A stretch of DNA of 22,644 nucleotides, from NCBI GenBank assembly GCA_026770585.1, contig MU647268.1, positions 5,508-28,151 of the forward strand. The letters are read 5' to 3'. The notes under the pieces are model-generated. The model saw nothing but the letters and a program-made list of their open reading frames with translations, had not been told where the DNA came from and made no database searches. The position numbers and the translations under genes were made by a program. This DNA comes from Baffinella frigidus. Taxonomy: Eukaryota > Cryptophyceae > Cryptomonadales > Baffinellaceae. Positions 10,595 through 15,958 of the stretch are shown in pieces; position 1 is the first letter of the stretch, and each line of letters starts with the position of its first letter.

Positions 10595-12128
10595 GTCTCT
10601 CTGTCTCTCTGTCTCTCTGTCCTCTCTCTCTCTCTCTCGTGTTCTCGCTGATCAGTTCCAATGTCAACTCCCCTGAAATGTGGTTTCCTCCGAGTTCACA
10701 CCAAGAGCCAGCGCAACACCCCCCCCTTTCCCACGCCCTCCCCCTTGTATGCAAAATGGACTCTGCGTACACCGCAACACCCCCCCCGACCTGCACCGCC
10801 AACCAGGGTCGTTGGATGTCTGGAATGGAGCCCGTTCTATCCGGCGCGAACGGCGCGTAGTTTCATAGGGAAACTCCTGGAAAGTTCGGTAGGTTCCCTA
10901 CGGATTTAGGTAGGACCTACCTACCGTAGGCCGTAGGGCTCCTAGGACCAAAATATCCTAGGATTTTGGCCTACGGTAGGAGGTCCTAGGCAACGCCGTA
11001 GGAGAAACTACCGAACTTTCCAGGAGTTTTACGACTAAGTTGGTAAGTTGATCACTTTTCTCCAGGCTTGATCGTAATCTGTCACTCTCGAACATCTGCA
11101 TCATTGAGAGAAGTTTGTTGGATAGCTATCCGTTTGCGGAAAATTTTTGCGGAAAATGTTGGCCACCTTGCGATTTCCAGACTTTGAGATTTTGGGACTT
11201 TTCAAACATTTGTCAAGTTTCGATTCTTTTCGAGGTCCGAATCGTGTCAACTCAAGAGAGACCCGCTCTACAACGGTTTAAACAGACACTCCTGGTACAA
11301 ACGAAACCCCAAACTCCCAAAATCTCGTTCAGGGTTTCGGGTTTTGGGTTTCGGGGTCAGACATCCGTGTGTATCTGCATCATGACATGATGATCAGTTT
11401 GGGGTTTGGGGTTTGGGGTTTGGGGTTTGGGGTTGGGGTTTGGGGTTTGGGGTTTGGTGTTGGGGTTTGGGGTTTGGGGTTCAGGGTTTAGGGTTTGGGG
11501 TTTGGGGTTTTGGGTTTTGGGTTTTGGGTTTTTGGTTTTGGGTTTTGGGTTTGGGTTGTGGGGTTTGGGGTTTGGGGTTTGGGGTTTGGGGTTTGGNNNN
11601 NNNNNNNNNNNNNNNNNNNNNNNNNNNNNNNNNNNNNNNNNNNNNNTGGGGTTTGGGGTTTGGGGTTTGGGGTTTGGGGTTTGGGGGTGAGACATCCGTG
11701 TGTATGAGCATCATGGCCAGGTCGTTGATGAAATATCCCACCTGCGCGAAAGTTGCCAGACAGATTGTAAGTCACCCGCCGGCAACTTTTGCGAGAACGC
11801 TGTGAATGATACCTCGAGCGCCAGCACACGCGTTTCGCTTGACGCGAGTCATCAAGTCAAGCGAAGGTTCATGGTCGAAGCAAACCCGAAGTTTCGAGAA
11901 AGCACAAAAAGCCCAGCGGAACTCGCGTGCCGAAGCTTGACTTGATTGACGCGCGTTCTCGTGGGTTTAGGGTTTAGGGTTTAGGGTTTAGGGTTTAGGG
12001 TTTGGGGTTTAGGGTTTAGGGTATAGGGTTTAGCCTAAACCCTAAACACTCTTCACGTGACTCTCTCATGGGTTGGGGGGTTGGGTTTAGGGAGTCGAGT
12101 CTGGGGTAACAGGGCTCAGGGTGTCGGG

Positions 12129-12163
<35 letters not shown>

Positions 12164-14834
12164 TTCGGATTTCGGTTTCGGGTTTCGGGGTTGGACCGAG
12201 AAGGAGATGGTGCGGCGCATCCAGTTCGCGAGCGCTGGGTCCGTGGGCCCCTGGTTTCGGGTTTCGGGTTTCGGTTTCCGGGTTTCGGGGTTCGGGTGTC
12301 GGATATCGGGGTTCGGGGATTCGCCTTTCGGGTATATCGGGGTTCGGGGTTTCGCCTTTCGGGTTTCGGGTTTCGAGTTTCGGGTTCGGGGATTCGGGTT
12401 TGGGGGTTCGGGTTTCGGGTCTCGGGTTTGGGATTTCGGATTTCGGGTTTCGGTTTCGGGGTTTCGGGGTTCGGGTTTCGGGTTTCGGGTTTCGGAGATT
12501 CGCCTGTCGGGTTTGGGGGTTCGGGGTTCGGGTTTCGGGTTTCGGTTTCCGGATTTCGCGTTTCGGGGTTCAGGCTTCGGGTTTCGGGGTTCGGGTTTCG
12601 GGTTTCGGGGTTAGGGTTTCGGGTTTCGGGATTCGAGGTTCATGGTTCGGGATTCGGGTTTCGGGATTCGGGGTTTCGGGTTTCGGGGTTAGGGTTTTAC
12701 CTCGACCATGAACTCCGGGGCCATCACCTGGATTAGTGTTTAGTGTTTAGTGTTTAGTGTTTAGGATTTAGGGTTTAGTGTTTAGGGTGTAGGTTTTAGG
12801 GTTTAGGGTTGAGGGTTGAGGGTTAAGAGTTTAGGGTCCAGGGTTTAGGGCGTAGGGTTCAGAGTTCAGGTTTTACCTTTAGGTTGAGGGCGTAGGATTT
12901 AGGGTTGAGGGGTTACCGAGACGGGCTTTTAGGATTTAGGGTTCAGGGTTTAGGGTTAAGAATGTAGGATTGAGGGTTTAGGGTGTAGGGTTTAGGGTTT
13001 AGAGTTTGGAGTTCAGGGTTTAGAATGAGGCTTAGGGTGTAGGATTTAGGGTGTAGGGTGTACCGACACAGGCTGCGTGCACCAGTAGAGGAGGCATGCG
13101 GAGAGTTTAGGGTTGAGGGTCCAGGATTTAGGGCGTAGGGTCCAGAGTTCAGGGTTTAGCTTTAGGTTGAGGGCGTAGGATATCCCTTAAGTGGCCAGGT
13201 GGTCAAATTTGACCACCAAGAGGTCCTAGGCAGGTCCTAGGACCCTACGGTAGGGCGTATGAGCCTACTGGCCACTTAAGGGATAGGGTGCAGGGTTTAC
13301 CGAGACGGGCTGGTTTTAGGGTGTAGGGTTTAGGGCATAGGGTTTGGAGTCCAGGGGTTAGAATGAGGCTTAGGGTGTAGGATTCAGGGTGTAGGGTTCA
13401 GGGTGCAGGGTGTAGGGTTTACCGAGACGGACTGCGTACACCAGTAGAGCAGGCATGAGGAGATCGCGATCATGCAGTGCAGCTGGTTGGGGGTTTCGGG
13501 TTGAGGTTTAGGGTTTAGGTTTAGGGTTTAGGGTTTAGGGGTGAGGGGTGAGGGGTGAGGGGGTGAGGGGTCAGGGTTTAGAGTTTAGGGTTTAGGGTTT
13601 AGGGTTTAGGGTTTGGGAAAGAGGGTTTAGGGAAGAGGGTTTAGGGTTGAGGGTTTAGGGTTTCGGAGTCAGGGGTTCGATCTGGGCATACATATTATTC
13701 AAATGACCATTTTGATGATTTGTTTGCAACGGAGCTCCGGTGTTGATGTTTCTATGGGGAGCCCAGATGTCGGGCAGGGCGAGACAGAGCAACGCGAGAA
13801 GCGAGAGGAGCGCCGAGTTTTGGCTCTGCCCCTTTCGGCATGACCGACTATTCTGAAGTGGACGTGCTGGGTTTGCGGTACAAATCGTCAGCTGTGGAGC
13901 GCGGAAGAGCCCGGGCTCGCCCAAGTGGTGAGCCCGCAAAGACTGAGACAGAGCTAGGCGTCTTTGGATCTAATCGCGGCGAGTATTTGACTCAAATACG
14001 ATCCTGGCAACGAAAATTACTACACGCCGGACATTTTCAGTCACGTCCGTGTAGTAATTTTCGTTGCAAATCGAATCGGAGATCCCCGAAATCGTATTTT
14101 TTACTCGACCGGATGAGATCGATCGGGGCATACATATTCCTCAAATGACCGTTTGAATGTTTTTTGCAGCGGAGCTCCGATGTTTCTGTGGCGAGCCCAG
14201 ATTGGAGTCGGGCAGAGCGAGACAGAGCAACGCGAGAAGCGAGAAGAGCGCCGCACCGAGGCGTAGCTCTGTCCCATTCGGGTCGACCGACCATTCTGAA
14301 GTTGTCATGCTGGGTGTGAGGTACAAATTCGTCAACTTTGGAGCGGGGAAGAGCCCAAAGAGACTGACACAGAGCTAGTAGTCTTTGGATCGCAGCGCCA
14401 GCTGGGGGACTCCAGACCATACTTTTTTTTCGGATATGGAAAAACGGATGGGGATAGAAAAAACGGATGGGGATCAGGGATTCGGGGTTAGGAGTGAGGG
14501 TTGAGGGTGAGGGCGGGGACGTGAGAGACGTAGATACTCTTGAGTTTGAACTTCTCTGGGTCTTTCCCGTTGGCAACCACCTGCCAAACGGGATTGTTCT
14601 ATGCATTCAGGCGACGAGAACCTCACTTGTCTGCCGCCTGTTCTTGCGGCACACGCCACCAATCGCAATCAATTGTTCGCGTCGCAGCCAGCATCAAGCA
14701 AAGCCGCTGCCCTCGATTCCGCCCCGGGCTTCGTTCGCCGGAACACTTCACGCGTAACACTCGGAGGTAACCTGGAACACGGCTTGGAAAAACACCGTCG
14801 ACCCTGCACACACCGCGAGCTCCATCGAGTCCAT
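4061..14834 (-). CDS. TLC-domain (TRAM-LAG1-CLN8) membrane protein, 10 exons, 206 aa
   Basis: The gene was rebuilt from ten exons, 3' to 5' on the plus map: 4061-4133, 5427-5485 (or 5041-5099), 9492-9610, 10475-10532, 11694-11741, 12197-12250, 12701-12727, 13423-13482, 14521-14580, 14772-14834. The sum is 621 nt: 206 codons plus TGA. Every intron has GT..AG ends and every junction keeps frame, including a phase-1 join (exons 7/8) and a phase-2 join (9/10). The product starts [20 protein letters not shown] (TM1) and has about five or six hydrophobic segments. D109...H113-H114 matches the family's HH region, and S143-TPFLNLRW (to W151) is the hallmark of TMEM56/TLCD-type TLC proteins. It ends in a short polar tail. 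TLC proteins sit in ER or plasma membranes and act in lipid synthesis, transport or sensing; the substrate here cannot be inferred. It is not a ceramide synthase by sequence context (no Hox or Lag1 motif seen). It is somewhat short for the family. The start is the first in-frame ATG 5' of TM1; an extra upstream exon is possible. Confidence 0.85.
4136..4285. repeat. TTTGGGG/TTTAGGG minisatellite in last TLC intron
   Basis: This is a degenerate telomere-like 7-mer array, G-rich on the plus strand. Other C- or G-rich blocks of the same intron are 4630-4700 and 4940-5035. Confidence 0.9.
4365..4470. repeat. (CG)n then (CT)n tract
   Basis: An alternating CG/TG stretch of about 25 bp (4365-4389) passes directly into about 80 bp of CT dinucleotides. 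The first is Z-DNA-prone and the second is a pure pyrimidine tract. Confidence 0.9.
4896..4933 (-). repeat. Echo of TLC exon 9, second donor-side copy
   Basis: It is the exon 9 end, more diverged, followed by GTACCA. It lies downstream of intact copy B. Confidence 0.7.
5041..5099 (-). CDS. TLC gene exon 9, copy B (intact duplicate)
   Basis: It has the same 59-nt length and phases as copy A. Four substitutions separate them: two silent, and two that change Thr and Met to Ile. Both splice sites are intact (acceptor 'taggggcag', donor GTAAGA, nearer consensus than copy A). Using both copies in one mRNA would break the frame (118 nt), so they can only be alternatives. Confidence 0.75.
5257..5293 (-). 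repeat. Echo of TLC exon 9, donor side
   Basis: It repeats the exon 9 end ([12 protein letters not shown]) followed by a GTAATA donor-like site. It lies between the two intact exon 9 copies. Confidence 0.75.
5297..5372. repeat. CAACGCT 7-bp tandem repeat
   Basis: About eight units of 'caacgct' follow one another, a variant of the 7-mer lattice seen in the telomere-like blocks (complement AGCGTTG). Confidence 0.85.
5427..5485 (-). CDS. TLC gene exon 9, copy A (last TM)
   Basis: It is 59 nt, [19 protein letters not shown] plus TG, which completes a Trp codon with the first G of exon 10. The acceptor is 'ggctgcggcag' and the donor GTGAGC. It supplies the last membrane helix. Confidence 0.85.
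5508..5650. repeat. GGGTTTC / GGGTTGA / GGGTGTA minisatellite
   Basis: Three short homogeneous blocks of different 7-mers follow one another. It lies in TLC intron 8, immediately upstream in the sense direction of exon 9A. Confidence 0.85.
5712..5751. repeat. Small inverted repeat, arms about 17 bp
   Basis: Its ends are TTCAAAATACTCTATACC and GGTGTAGAGTATTTTGAA with almost no loop. Confidence 0.75.
5783..5901 (-). repeat. Echoes of TLC exon 9, acceptor side, themselves tandem
   Basis: 5866-5901 repeats the exon 9 start with its acceptor ([12 protein letters not shown], then diverged). A roughly 44-bp unit containing part of it is tandemly repeated (5783-5826 and 5847-5888). Another acceptor-side fragment (GTGTACCTCACC after 'ctgcagcag') lies at 6459-6482. 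Confidence 0.75.
5974..6123. mobile_element. Inverted-repeat element, arms about 45 bp
   Basis: The left end TTATCTCAGAAAAGAGATTC is complemented by the right end GAATCCCTTTTCTGAGATAA. The arms extend through 'taaaatccgttttct'. The AT-rich interior has no coding potential. It is the first of four hairpins in direct succession. Confidence 0.85.
6126..6176. repeat. Small inverted repeat, second of four
   Basis: Its ends are ACCACGTCACTCCT and AGGAGTGACGTGGT. An extra internal direct copy of GGAGTGACG(C/T)GGTG makes it a partly tandem hairpin. Confidence 0.8.
6181..6402. mobile_element. Long near-perfect inverted repeat, arms about 100 bp
   Basis: The left arm starts TAGAGCGTTTGCGGTAATTG and the right arm ends with its exact complement at 6402. 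The arms run about 100 bp with only a few mismatches around a loop of about 20 bp (AAGGCGCAATTCT). Such symmetry suggests a recent foldback element. There is no internal gene. Confidence 0.9.
6413..6461. repeat. Small inverted repeat, fourth of four
   Basis: Its ends are ACCACGGTTTGATTCCGAT and ATCGGAATCAAACTGTGGT around an 11-bp loop. Confidence 0.85.
6497..6722. repeat. TTTAGGG-type minisatellite
   Basis: It mixes GGGTTTA, GGGTTTC, GGGTTCA and GGGTATA units in TLC intron 8. Confidence 0.9.
6725..6820. repeat. Duplicated segment (also at 7383-7450 and 5655-5680)
   Basis: The stretch 'cttgtttgtcgagacgaaag', 'cctgataaccgttt' and 'gagggaaccctccgt' recurs near 7386-7435. Its first part recurs at 5655-5680 (cttgtttgtggaggcgaaag). 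Which copy is ancestral, and whether any was an exon, is not clear. Confidence 0.7.
6821..6960. mobile_element. Nested inverted-repeat element
   Basis: The outer arms are TTATCCGGGGAAACCTATTT and its complement at 6941-6960, continuing to CATTTGAT / ATCAAATG. The inner arms are CAATGAAAATTACTACACAA (6857-6876) and their complement (6905-6924). The inner arms match the ends of a separate element at 14007-14067, which supports insertion of one element into the centre of another. Confidence 0.8.
6966..7120. repeat. (CT)n tract with CG-alternating start
   Basis: CTCTCTCC blocks are joined to a CGCGCGC stretch at 7023-7030. The composition matches 4365-4470. Confidence 0.9.
7190..7320 (+). repeat. 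24-bp minisatellite, about five units
   Basis: The unit is GGAAAGTCATTTCTCTCC plus AGGACA, with the last units diverging. Reading through gives an open frame (G-K-S-F-L-S-R-T), but there is no start context or neighbour to support a gene. Confidence 0.9.
7321..8900. other. Unassigned intronic sequence
   Basis: This is part of TLC intron 8 (4.0 kb). Short TTTAGGG blocks lie at 7540-7580, 7712-7750 and 8717-8780. Two loosely similar stretches (8225-8265 and 8620-8655, sharing GGAGACCCAYACGAT) and two copies of 'attaaggctggtaga' (8401, 8545) hint at an old internal duplication. I see no gene. Confidence 0.5.
8058..8109. repeat. Small inverted repeat
   Basis: Its ends are TCAAGGTCGCAATCG and CGATTGCGACCTTGA. 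The loop holds GCGTCCCGGT twice. A weaker outer pairing (ACGGCCTCAA near 8005 with TTGAGGCCGT near 8105) suggests a longer decayed hairpin. Confidence 0.7.
8914..8973 (-). repeat. Echo 3 of TLC exon 8
   Basis: It encodes F-S-N-V-R-W[15 protein letters not shown]. The donor GT has become AT. It shares the FSNVRW-stop form with echo 1, so 1 and 3 are closer to each other than to the exon. Confidence 0.8.
8988..9110. repeat. C-rich telomere-like tract, duplicated with 9377-9485
   Basis: It carries degenerate AACCCCT/AACCCCG units and a non-repetitive tail 'aatccaagcacccaaacaaa' that is also present in the second block. Tract and exon 8 echo were therefore copied together as one unit of about 190 bp. 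Confidence 0.85.
9117..9171 (-). repeat. Echo 2 of TLC exon 8, with open frame and splice-like borders
   Basis: It encodes [16 protein letters not shown] and keeps the GTGGGT donor. A possible AG acceptor precedes it ('gtcctgcgag'). It is the only exon 8 echo without a stop. Confidence 0.8.
9304..9362 (-). repeat. Echo 1 of TLC exon 8, 3' half
   Basis: It encodes F-S-N-V-R-W[15 protein letters not shown] in the exon 8 frame, followed by GTCAGT. The stop in place of Gln argues that it is not used as an exon. Confidence 0.85.
9492..9610 (-). CDS. TLC gene exon 8 (STPFLNLRW signature)
   Basis: It is 119 nt and phase 1 at its 5' side, exactly complementing exon 7, and phase 0 at its 3' side. 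The acceptor is 'cacctctcag' and the donor GTGGGT. It encodes [19 protein letters not shown] then [10 protein letters not shown]. This is the strongest single piece of family evidence in the window. Three partial copies of its 3' half follow downstream. Confidence 0.92.
10041..10250. mobile_element. Inverted-repeat element containing a 40-bp perfect hairpin
   Basis: The outer ends are CCACTCGAGGCTGGAA and TTCTAGCCTCGAGTGG (16 bp, one mismatch). Inside, 10111-10150 is an 18-bp perfect palindrome, TGGTCACGTATCTGACAG, around four bases. The element lies in TLC intron 7. Confidence 0.75.
10326..10463. mobile_element. Inverted-repeat element abutting exon 7 donor
   Basis: Its ends are CCACCAACCCTCACA and TGTGAGGGTTGGTGG. 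The inner arms are AATCCCCTTGAAGGCCGT and ACGGCCTCCAAGGGGATT. The right end is only about 10 bp from the exon 7 donor GT (10473-10474), so the element forms the 5' part of the intron. Confidence 0.8.
10475..10532 (-). CDS. TLC gene exon 7 (His-His region)
   Basis: It is 58 nt, starting [19 protein letters not shown] plus one base of the next codon. The acceptor is 'actgagcag' and the donor GTGACC. The D-x-x-x-H-H arrangement is the most conserved part of the TLC fold. A diverged copy of its 5' end lies upstream at 11081-11099. Confidence 0.85.
10562..10640. repeat. (CT)n / CTCTCTGT tract
   Basis: It begins about 30 bp upstream of the exon 7 acceptor in the sense direction. On the transcribed strand it is therefore a purine-rich (GA)n tract, not a polypyrimidine tract. 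Confidence 0.9.
10871..11029. mobile_element. Inverted-repeat element with CCTAGG/CCTACGG core
   Basis: Its ends are AAACTCCTGGAAAGTTCGGT and the complement at 11010-11029. The core is full of CCTAGG, CCTACGG and their complements, the same vocabulary as MITE families 1 and 2, although its ends are unrelated to theirs. Confidence 0.85.
11081..11099 (-). repeat. Echo of TLC exon 7, 5' part with acceptor
   Basis: It reads 'gcagatgttcgagagtgac' against 'gcagatgtacgagagtgaca' at the true exon start. It lies upstream of the exon. Confidence 0.7.
11325..11690. repeat. TTTGGGG minisatellite with 50-N gap
   Basis: Long homogeneous GGGGTTT blocks flank an unresolved gap (11597-11646, exactly 50 N). 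The true length of this TLC intron 6 is therefore unknown. Confidence 0.95.
11363..11391 (-). repeat. Echo of TLC exon 6, 3' part with donor
   Basis: It reads 'atgcagatacacacggatgt', matching the end of exon 6 plus the first intron bases (GTCTGA against GTCTCA). It lies on the other side of the N gap from exon 6, at the far edge of the same TTTGGGG minisatellite. Confidence 0.75.
11694..11741 (-). CDS. TLC gene exon 6 (TM3, GYF..DL motif)
   Basis: It holds 16 codons, [16 protein letters not shown], phase 0/0. The acceptor is 'tcgcgcag' and the donor GTCTCA. G-Y-F-x-x-D-L is common at this place in TLC proteins. A truncated copy of its 3' end lies at 11363-11391. Confidence 0.85.
11745..11794. 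repeat. Small inverted repeat next to exon 6 acceptor
   Basis: Its ends are GCGCGAAAGTTGCC and GGCAACTTTTGCGA. It begins within a few bases of the acceptor AG of exon 6. Confidence 0.65.
11841..11955. mobile_element. Inverted-repeat element, about 20-bp arms
   Basis: Its ends are GACGCGAGTCATCAAGTCAA and TTGACTTGATTGACGCGCG. It lies in TLC intron 5. Confidence 0.7.
11963..12047. repeat. Near-perfect TTTAGGG array with inverted end
   Basis: About ten GGGTTTA units form the closest match to a canonical telomere repeat in the window. They end in CCTAAACCCTAAA, an inverted pair of units. Confidence 0.9.
12060..12700. repeat. GGGTTTCGGGTTC minisatellite
   Basis: About 600 bp of TTTCGGG-type units are interrupted only by TLC exon 5. 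Confidence 0.95.
12197..12250 (-). CDS. TLC gene exon 5
   Basis: It holds 18 codons, [18 protein letters not shown], phase 0/0. The acceptor is 'aaaccag' and the donor GTCCAA. It is embedded in a TTTCGGG minisatellite (12120-12700) and is the only non-repeat sequence there. With exon 6 it forms S-V-G-Y-F-I-N-D-L, the expected TLC helix. Confidence 0.8.
12701..12727 (-). CDS. TLC gene exon 4 (27-bp microexon)
   Basis: It holds nine codons, VMAPEFMVE, phase 0/0. The acceptor is 'ctaatccag' and the donor GTAAAA. Its size makes it the least certain exon, but it is an island of non-repetitive sequence with both borders inside a kilobase of minisatellite. Confidence 0.65.
12734..13180. repeat. TTTAGGG/TTTAGTG minisatellite
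   Basis: It consists of mixed GGGTTTA, GTGTTTA, GGGTTGA and GGGTGTA units with embedded exon 3 echoes. It continues at 13285-13420 and 13495-13675. Confidence 0.9.
13064..13104 (-). repeat. Echo of TLC exon 3, 3' part with donor
   Basis: It repeats the exon 3 end ([11 protein letters not shown] in the same frame) followed by GTACAC. Shorter echoes with GTAAAC and GTAACC donors lie at 13301-13313 and 12917-12927. All lie downstream of the exon in the sense direction. Confidence 0.75.
13184..13282 (+). mobile_element. MITE family 1, copy 2
   Basis: It is 99 bp, CCCTTAAGTGGCCAGGTGG to CTGGCCACTTAAGGG, flanked by AT on both sides. It is inserted in the telomere-like minisatellite of TLC intron 3. 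The inner palindrome GGTCAAATTTGACC is perfect. Confidence 0.9.
13423..13482 (-). CDS. TLC gene exon 3 (TM2)
   Basis: It holds 20 codons, starting [14 protein letters not shown], phase 0/0. The acceptor is 'ccaaccag' and the donor GTAAAC. Three shorter copies of its 3' end lie downstream in the next intron (13301-13313, 13064-13104, 12917-12927). Confidence 0.85.
13679..13969 (+). repeat. About 280-bp direct repeat, copy 1
   Basis: It starts 'tctgggcatacatatta' and ends 'gtctttggatc', and matches 14121-14392. Its second half (from about 13820) is the CTAGCTCTGTC-type inverted-repeat element. Confidence 0.8.
14007..14067. mobile_element. Inverted-repeat element, 20-bp perfect arms
   Basis: Its ends are GCAACGAAAATTACTACACG and the exact complement around a 21-bp loop. 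The same arms (CAATGAAAATTACTACAC) lie at the heart of the nested element at 6821-6960. Confidence 0.85.
14121..14392 (+). repeat. About 280-bp direct repeat, copy 2
   Basis: It is a diverged second copy of 13679-13969. The included inverted-repeat element (about 14264-14376) has ends TAGCTCTGTCCCATTC and TGACACAGAGCTA. Both copies lie in TLC intron 2. Confidence 0.8.
14521..14580 (-). CDS. TLC gene exon 2
   Basis: It holds 20 codons, [20 protein letters not shown], phase 0 to phase 0. The acceptor is 'gtttggcag' and the donor GTCCCC is weak. In TLC proteins this position carries a basic loop leading into a conserved Ser..His ahead of TM2. Confidence 0.8.
14772..14834 (-). CDS. TLC gene exon 1 (start codon, TM1)
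   Basis: It holds 21 codons from ATG (14832-14834) to CAG, followed by donor GTTACC. It encodes an N-terminal hydrophobic helix containing V-F-F-Q-A-V-F-Q, which matches the first membrane segment of TLC proteins. A second ATG lies at codon 4. A diverged copy of this exon lies at 15959-16002. Confidence 0.75.
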
Positions 14835-15242
14835 CCTCGCACCCTTCCTTTCAGCGCCCCCTCTCGCGGCGCAGCTCACCCCCTATCCGCCGCCGCCGCG
14901 CCGCCGGCTCCTCCTCTCAGAGCTCCGACGTAATTCCGGCAAATCCGGAACGCGACGAAAAGGACCCACTTCCGGAGATGAAGAACACGCACCGCCCCTG
15001 CTGCCCCGACACTGGAGGCGCCTCGGGCGGGACCCTCAAGCGGCTGGCACGCCGGCGTCTGCGATGGTCCAGGATCACGGCGATTTGCAAGGGCCGATTT
15101 GATTTGATTTATGTATTACTATTGTTGGCTTCTTCGACACACTCTCGCAACCGCGCTGCAACAACTTCACGAAGTTGTTGCAACTTCACGAAGTTGTTGC
15201 AGCGCGGTTGCGGGACAAAGACGTTTTGAATTTGTCTGCTCC
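14835..15242. promoter_or_regulatory. Putative divergent promoter region
   Basis: About 410 bp separate the TLC start codon (minus) from the secreted-protein start codon (plus). The region is GC-rich (14880-14940 has CCGCCG runs) and unlike the telomere-like introns. It contains the 67-bp palindrome at 15146-15212. No TATA box is convincing. Confidence 0.4.
15146..15212. repeat. 67-bp perfect palindrome made of a tandem repeat
   Basis: Its ends are CGCAACCGCGCTGCAACAAC and its complement. The centre is GTTGCAACTTCACGAA repeated so that CTTCACGAAGTTGTTG occurs twice, giving several alternative hairpins. It ends 30 bp before the ATG of gene 2, so it would lie in the 5' UTR or core promoter. 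Confidence 0.9.
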
Positions 15243-15638
15243 ATGGCGCGACACTTGTCTCTGGGCGCGTGCGCGGTGGCGCTTCTGGTCTGTGCACTCT
15301 CGCCGGCCGACGCATGCTGGCCATCGGCCCCTTCAAACTTGTTTGGCGTGCGGGGGGGGGAACTGGCGCAGGCGGTATTCGCAACCGCGCTGCCCTCTTC
15401 TGTCCAGTGCAACGTCGCAGAGCAGCCCTGCGCACTCATCGACGAGGCGCTGGGTAGCTTCGTGCGCAACGTCGCCGGCGCCGTCAAGCCCCCGCACGTC
15501 TCGTCGGGTGAGTGGCTGCGCGCGTCCAGCCTCTTCCTCCGCCCTTCCACGGAAATCGCCGACTGTGAGATGGGCCTCTGCGGCGCGAACCTCGGCGAGC
15601 TGTCTGGCGAGCTCCCTCTGAGGAAGAACTCTGCCTAG
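15243..15638 (+). CDS. Predicted small secreted protein, 131 aa
   Basis: The frame runs from ATG 15243 to TAG 15636-15638. The start has a good eukaryotic context (ccATGG). The first 24 residues (MARHLSLGACAVALLVCALS, then PADA) form a textbook signal peptide with an n-region Arg, a hydrophobic core and a likely A-x-A-type cut before CW. The mature part is about 107 aa with five cysteines (CW..., C-N-V-A-E-Q-P-C, C-E-M-G-L-C). Codon use is strongly G/C at third positions, as in the exons of genes 1 and 3. I do not recognise a family. A frame-open ATG exists further upstream (15111), but that start would translate the palindrome and bury the signal peptide. An in-frame GGTGAGT (15508) resembles a donor, so the gene could continue by splicing instead of ending at the TAG. 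Confidence 0.6.
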   Translation: MARHLSLGACAVALLVCALSPADACWPSAPSNLFGVRGGELAQAVFATALPSSVQCNVAEQPCALIDEALGSFVRNVAGAVKPPHVSSGEWLRASSLFLRPSTEIADCEMGLCGANLGELSGELPLRKNSA

Positions 15639-15735
15639 ACGCGCGGGTCCACCCCTCCTTCCATGGAGGGGCTGTAGGTGGTCCTGCCGCCATGTCCCTT
15701 GTGGCTCGTTGCAGAGTCTCAGAGCACGGGCAGGT

Positions 15736-15740
15736 TGTAA
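15736..15740 (+). terminator. Possible TGTAA polyadenylation signal
   Basis: TGTAA lies about 98 nt after the stop of gene 2. This pentamer is the usual polyadenylation signal in green algae, but five bases occur by chance often. Confidence 0.2.
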
Positions 15741-15958
15741 ATTAGAGCAGGTGGGAGGCAAGCAGCGTAGGCACGTCAGCAAGTGACTGTACAATATCTA
15801 TAAACACAAGTGTCTCGGGGCTGAGCTGGCACAGGACCTGCGCACAGGACCGCCGCACCAGACCTGGCACTCAGCAGATGAGAGCCCTTGAGGAGATGCG
15901 CCTGCCGGAAGCTTTGTCGCGGCGCGCCCCGTTTGCAGTGCGCGGGGAGATCCCTTTG

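Noticed and set aside
11406-11805. Long open frames rich in Gly-Val-Trp-Gly-Leu-Gly-Phe (also 4195-4656 and 12057-12736)
   Set aside because: They are translations of TTTGGGG/TTTCGGG 7-mer arrays (21 bases = 7 codons keeps all frames open). They have no start context, and real exons of the other strand lie within them.
11963-12047. A true chromosome end or interstitial telomere fusion point
   Set aside because: The TTTAGGG units are imperfect, lie inside an intron and are one of many such blocks; exons of one gene lie on both sides.
13655-14606. Open frames on both strands (for example minus 14037-14606, plus 13840-14148)
   Set aside because: The region holds two direct copies of a non-coding repeat and a hairpin element; the frames do not agree between the two copies.
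14560-14811. Minus-strand frame with [13 protein letters not shown] as alternative TLC N-terminus
   Set aside because: It is not hydrophobic and its only donor-like site (CAAGTGAGG) joins exon 2 out of frame; exon 1 at 14772-14834 gives an in-frame first helix.
14978-15229. Plus-strand 83-codon frame
   Set aside because: It runs into the palindrome, overlaps the gene 2 leader and resembles no protein; its low-complexity Arg content fits GC-rich promoter sequence.
15111-15242. Upstream extension of the secreted-protein frame to ATG 15111
   Set aside because: It would translate the 67-bp palindrome and place the signal peptide 44 residues inside. The ATG at 15243 has better context and gives a normal signal peptide.
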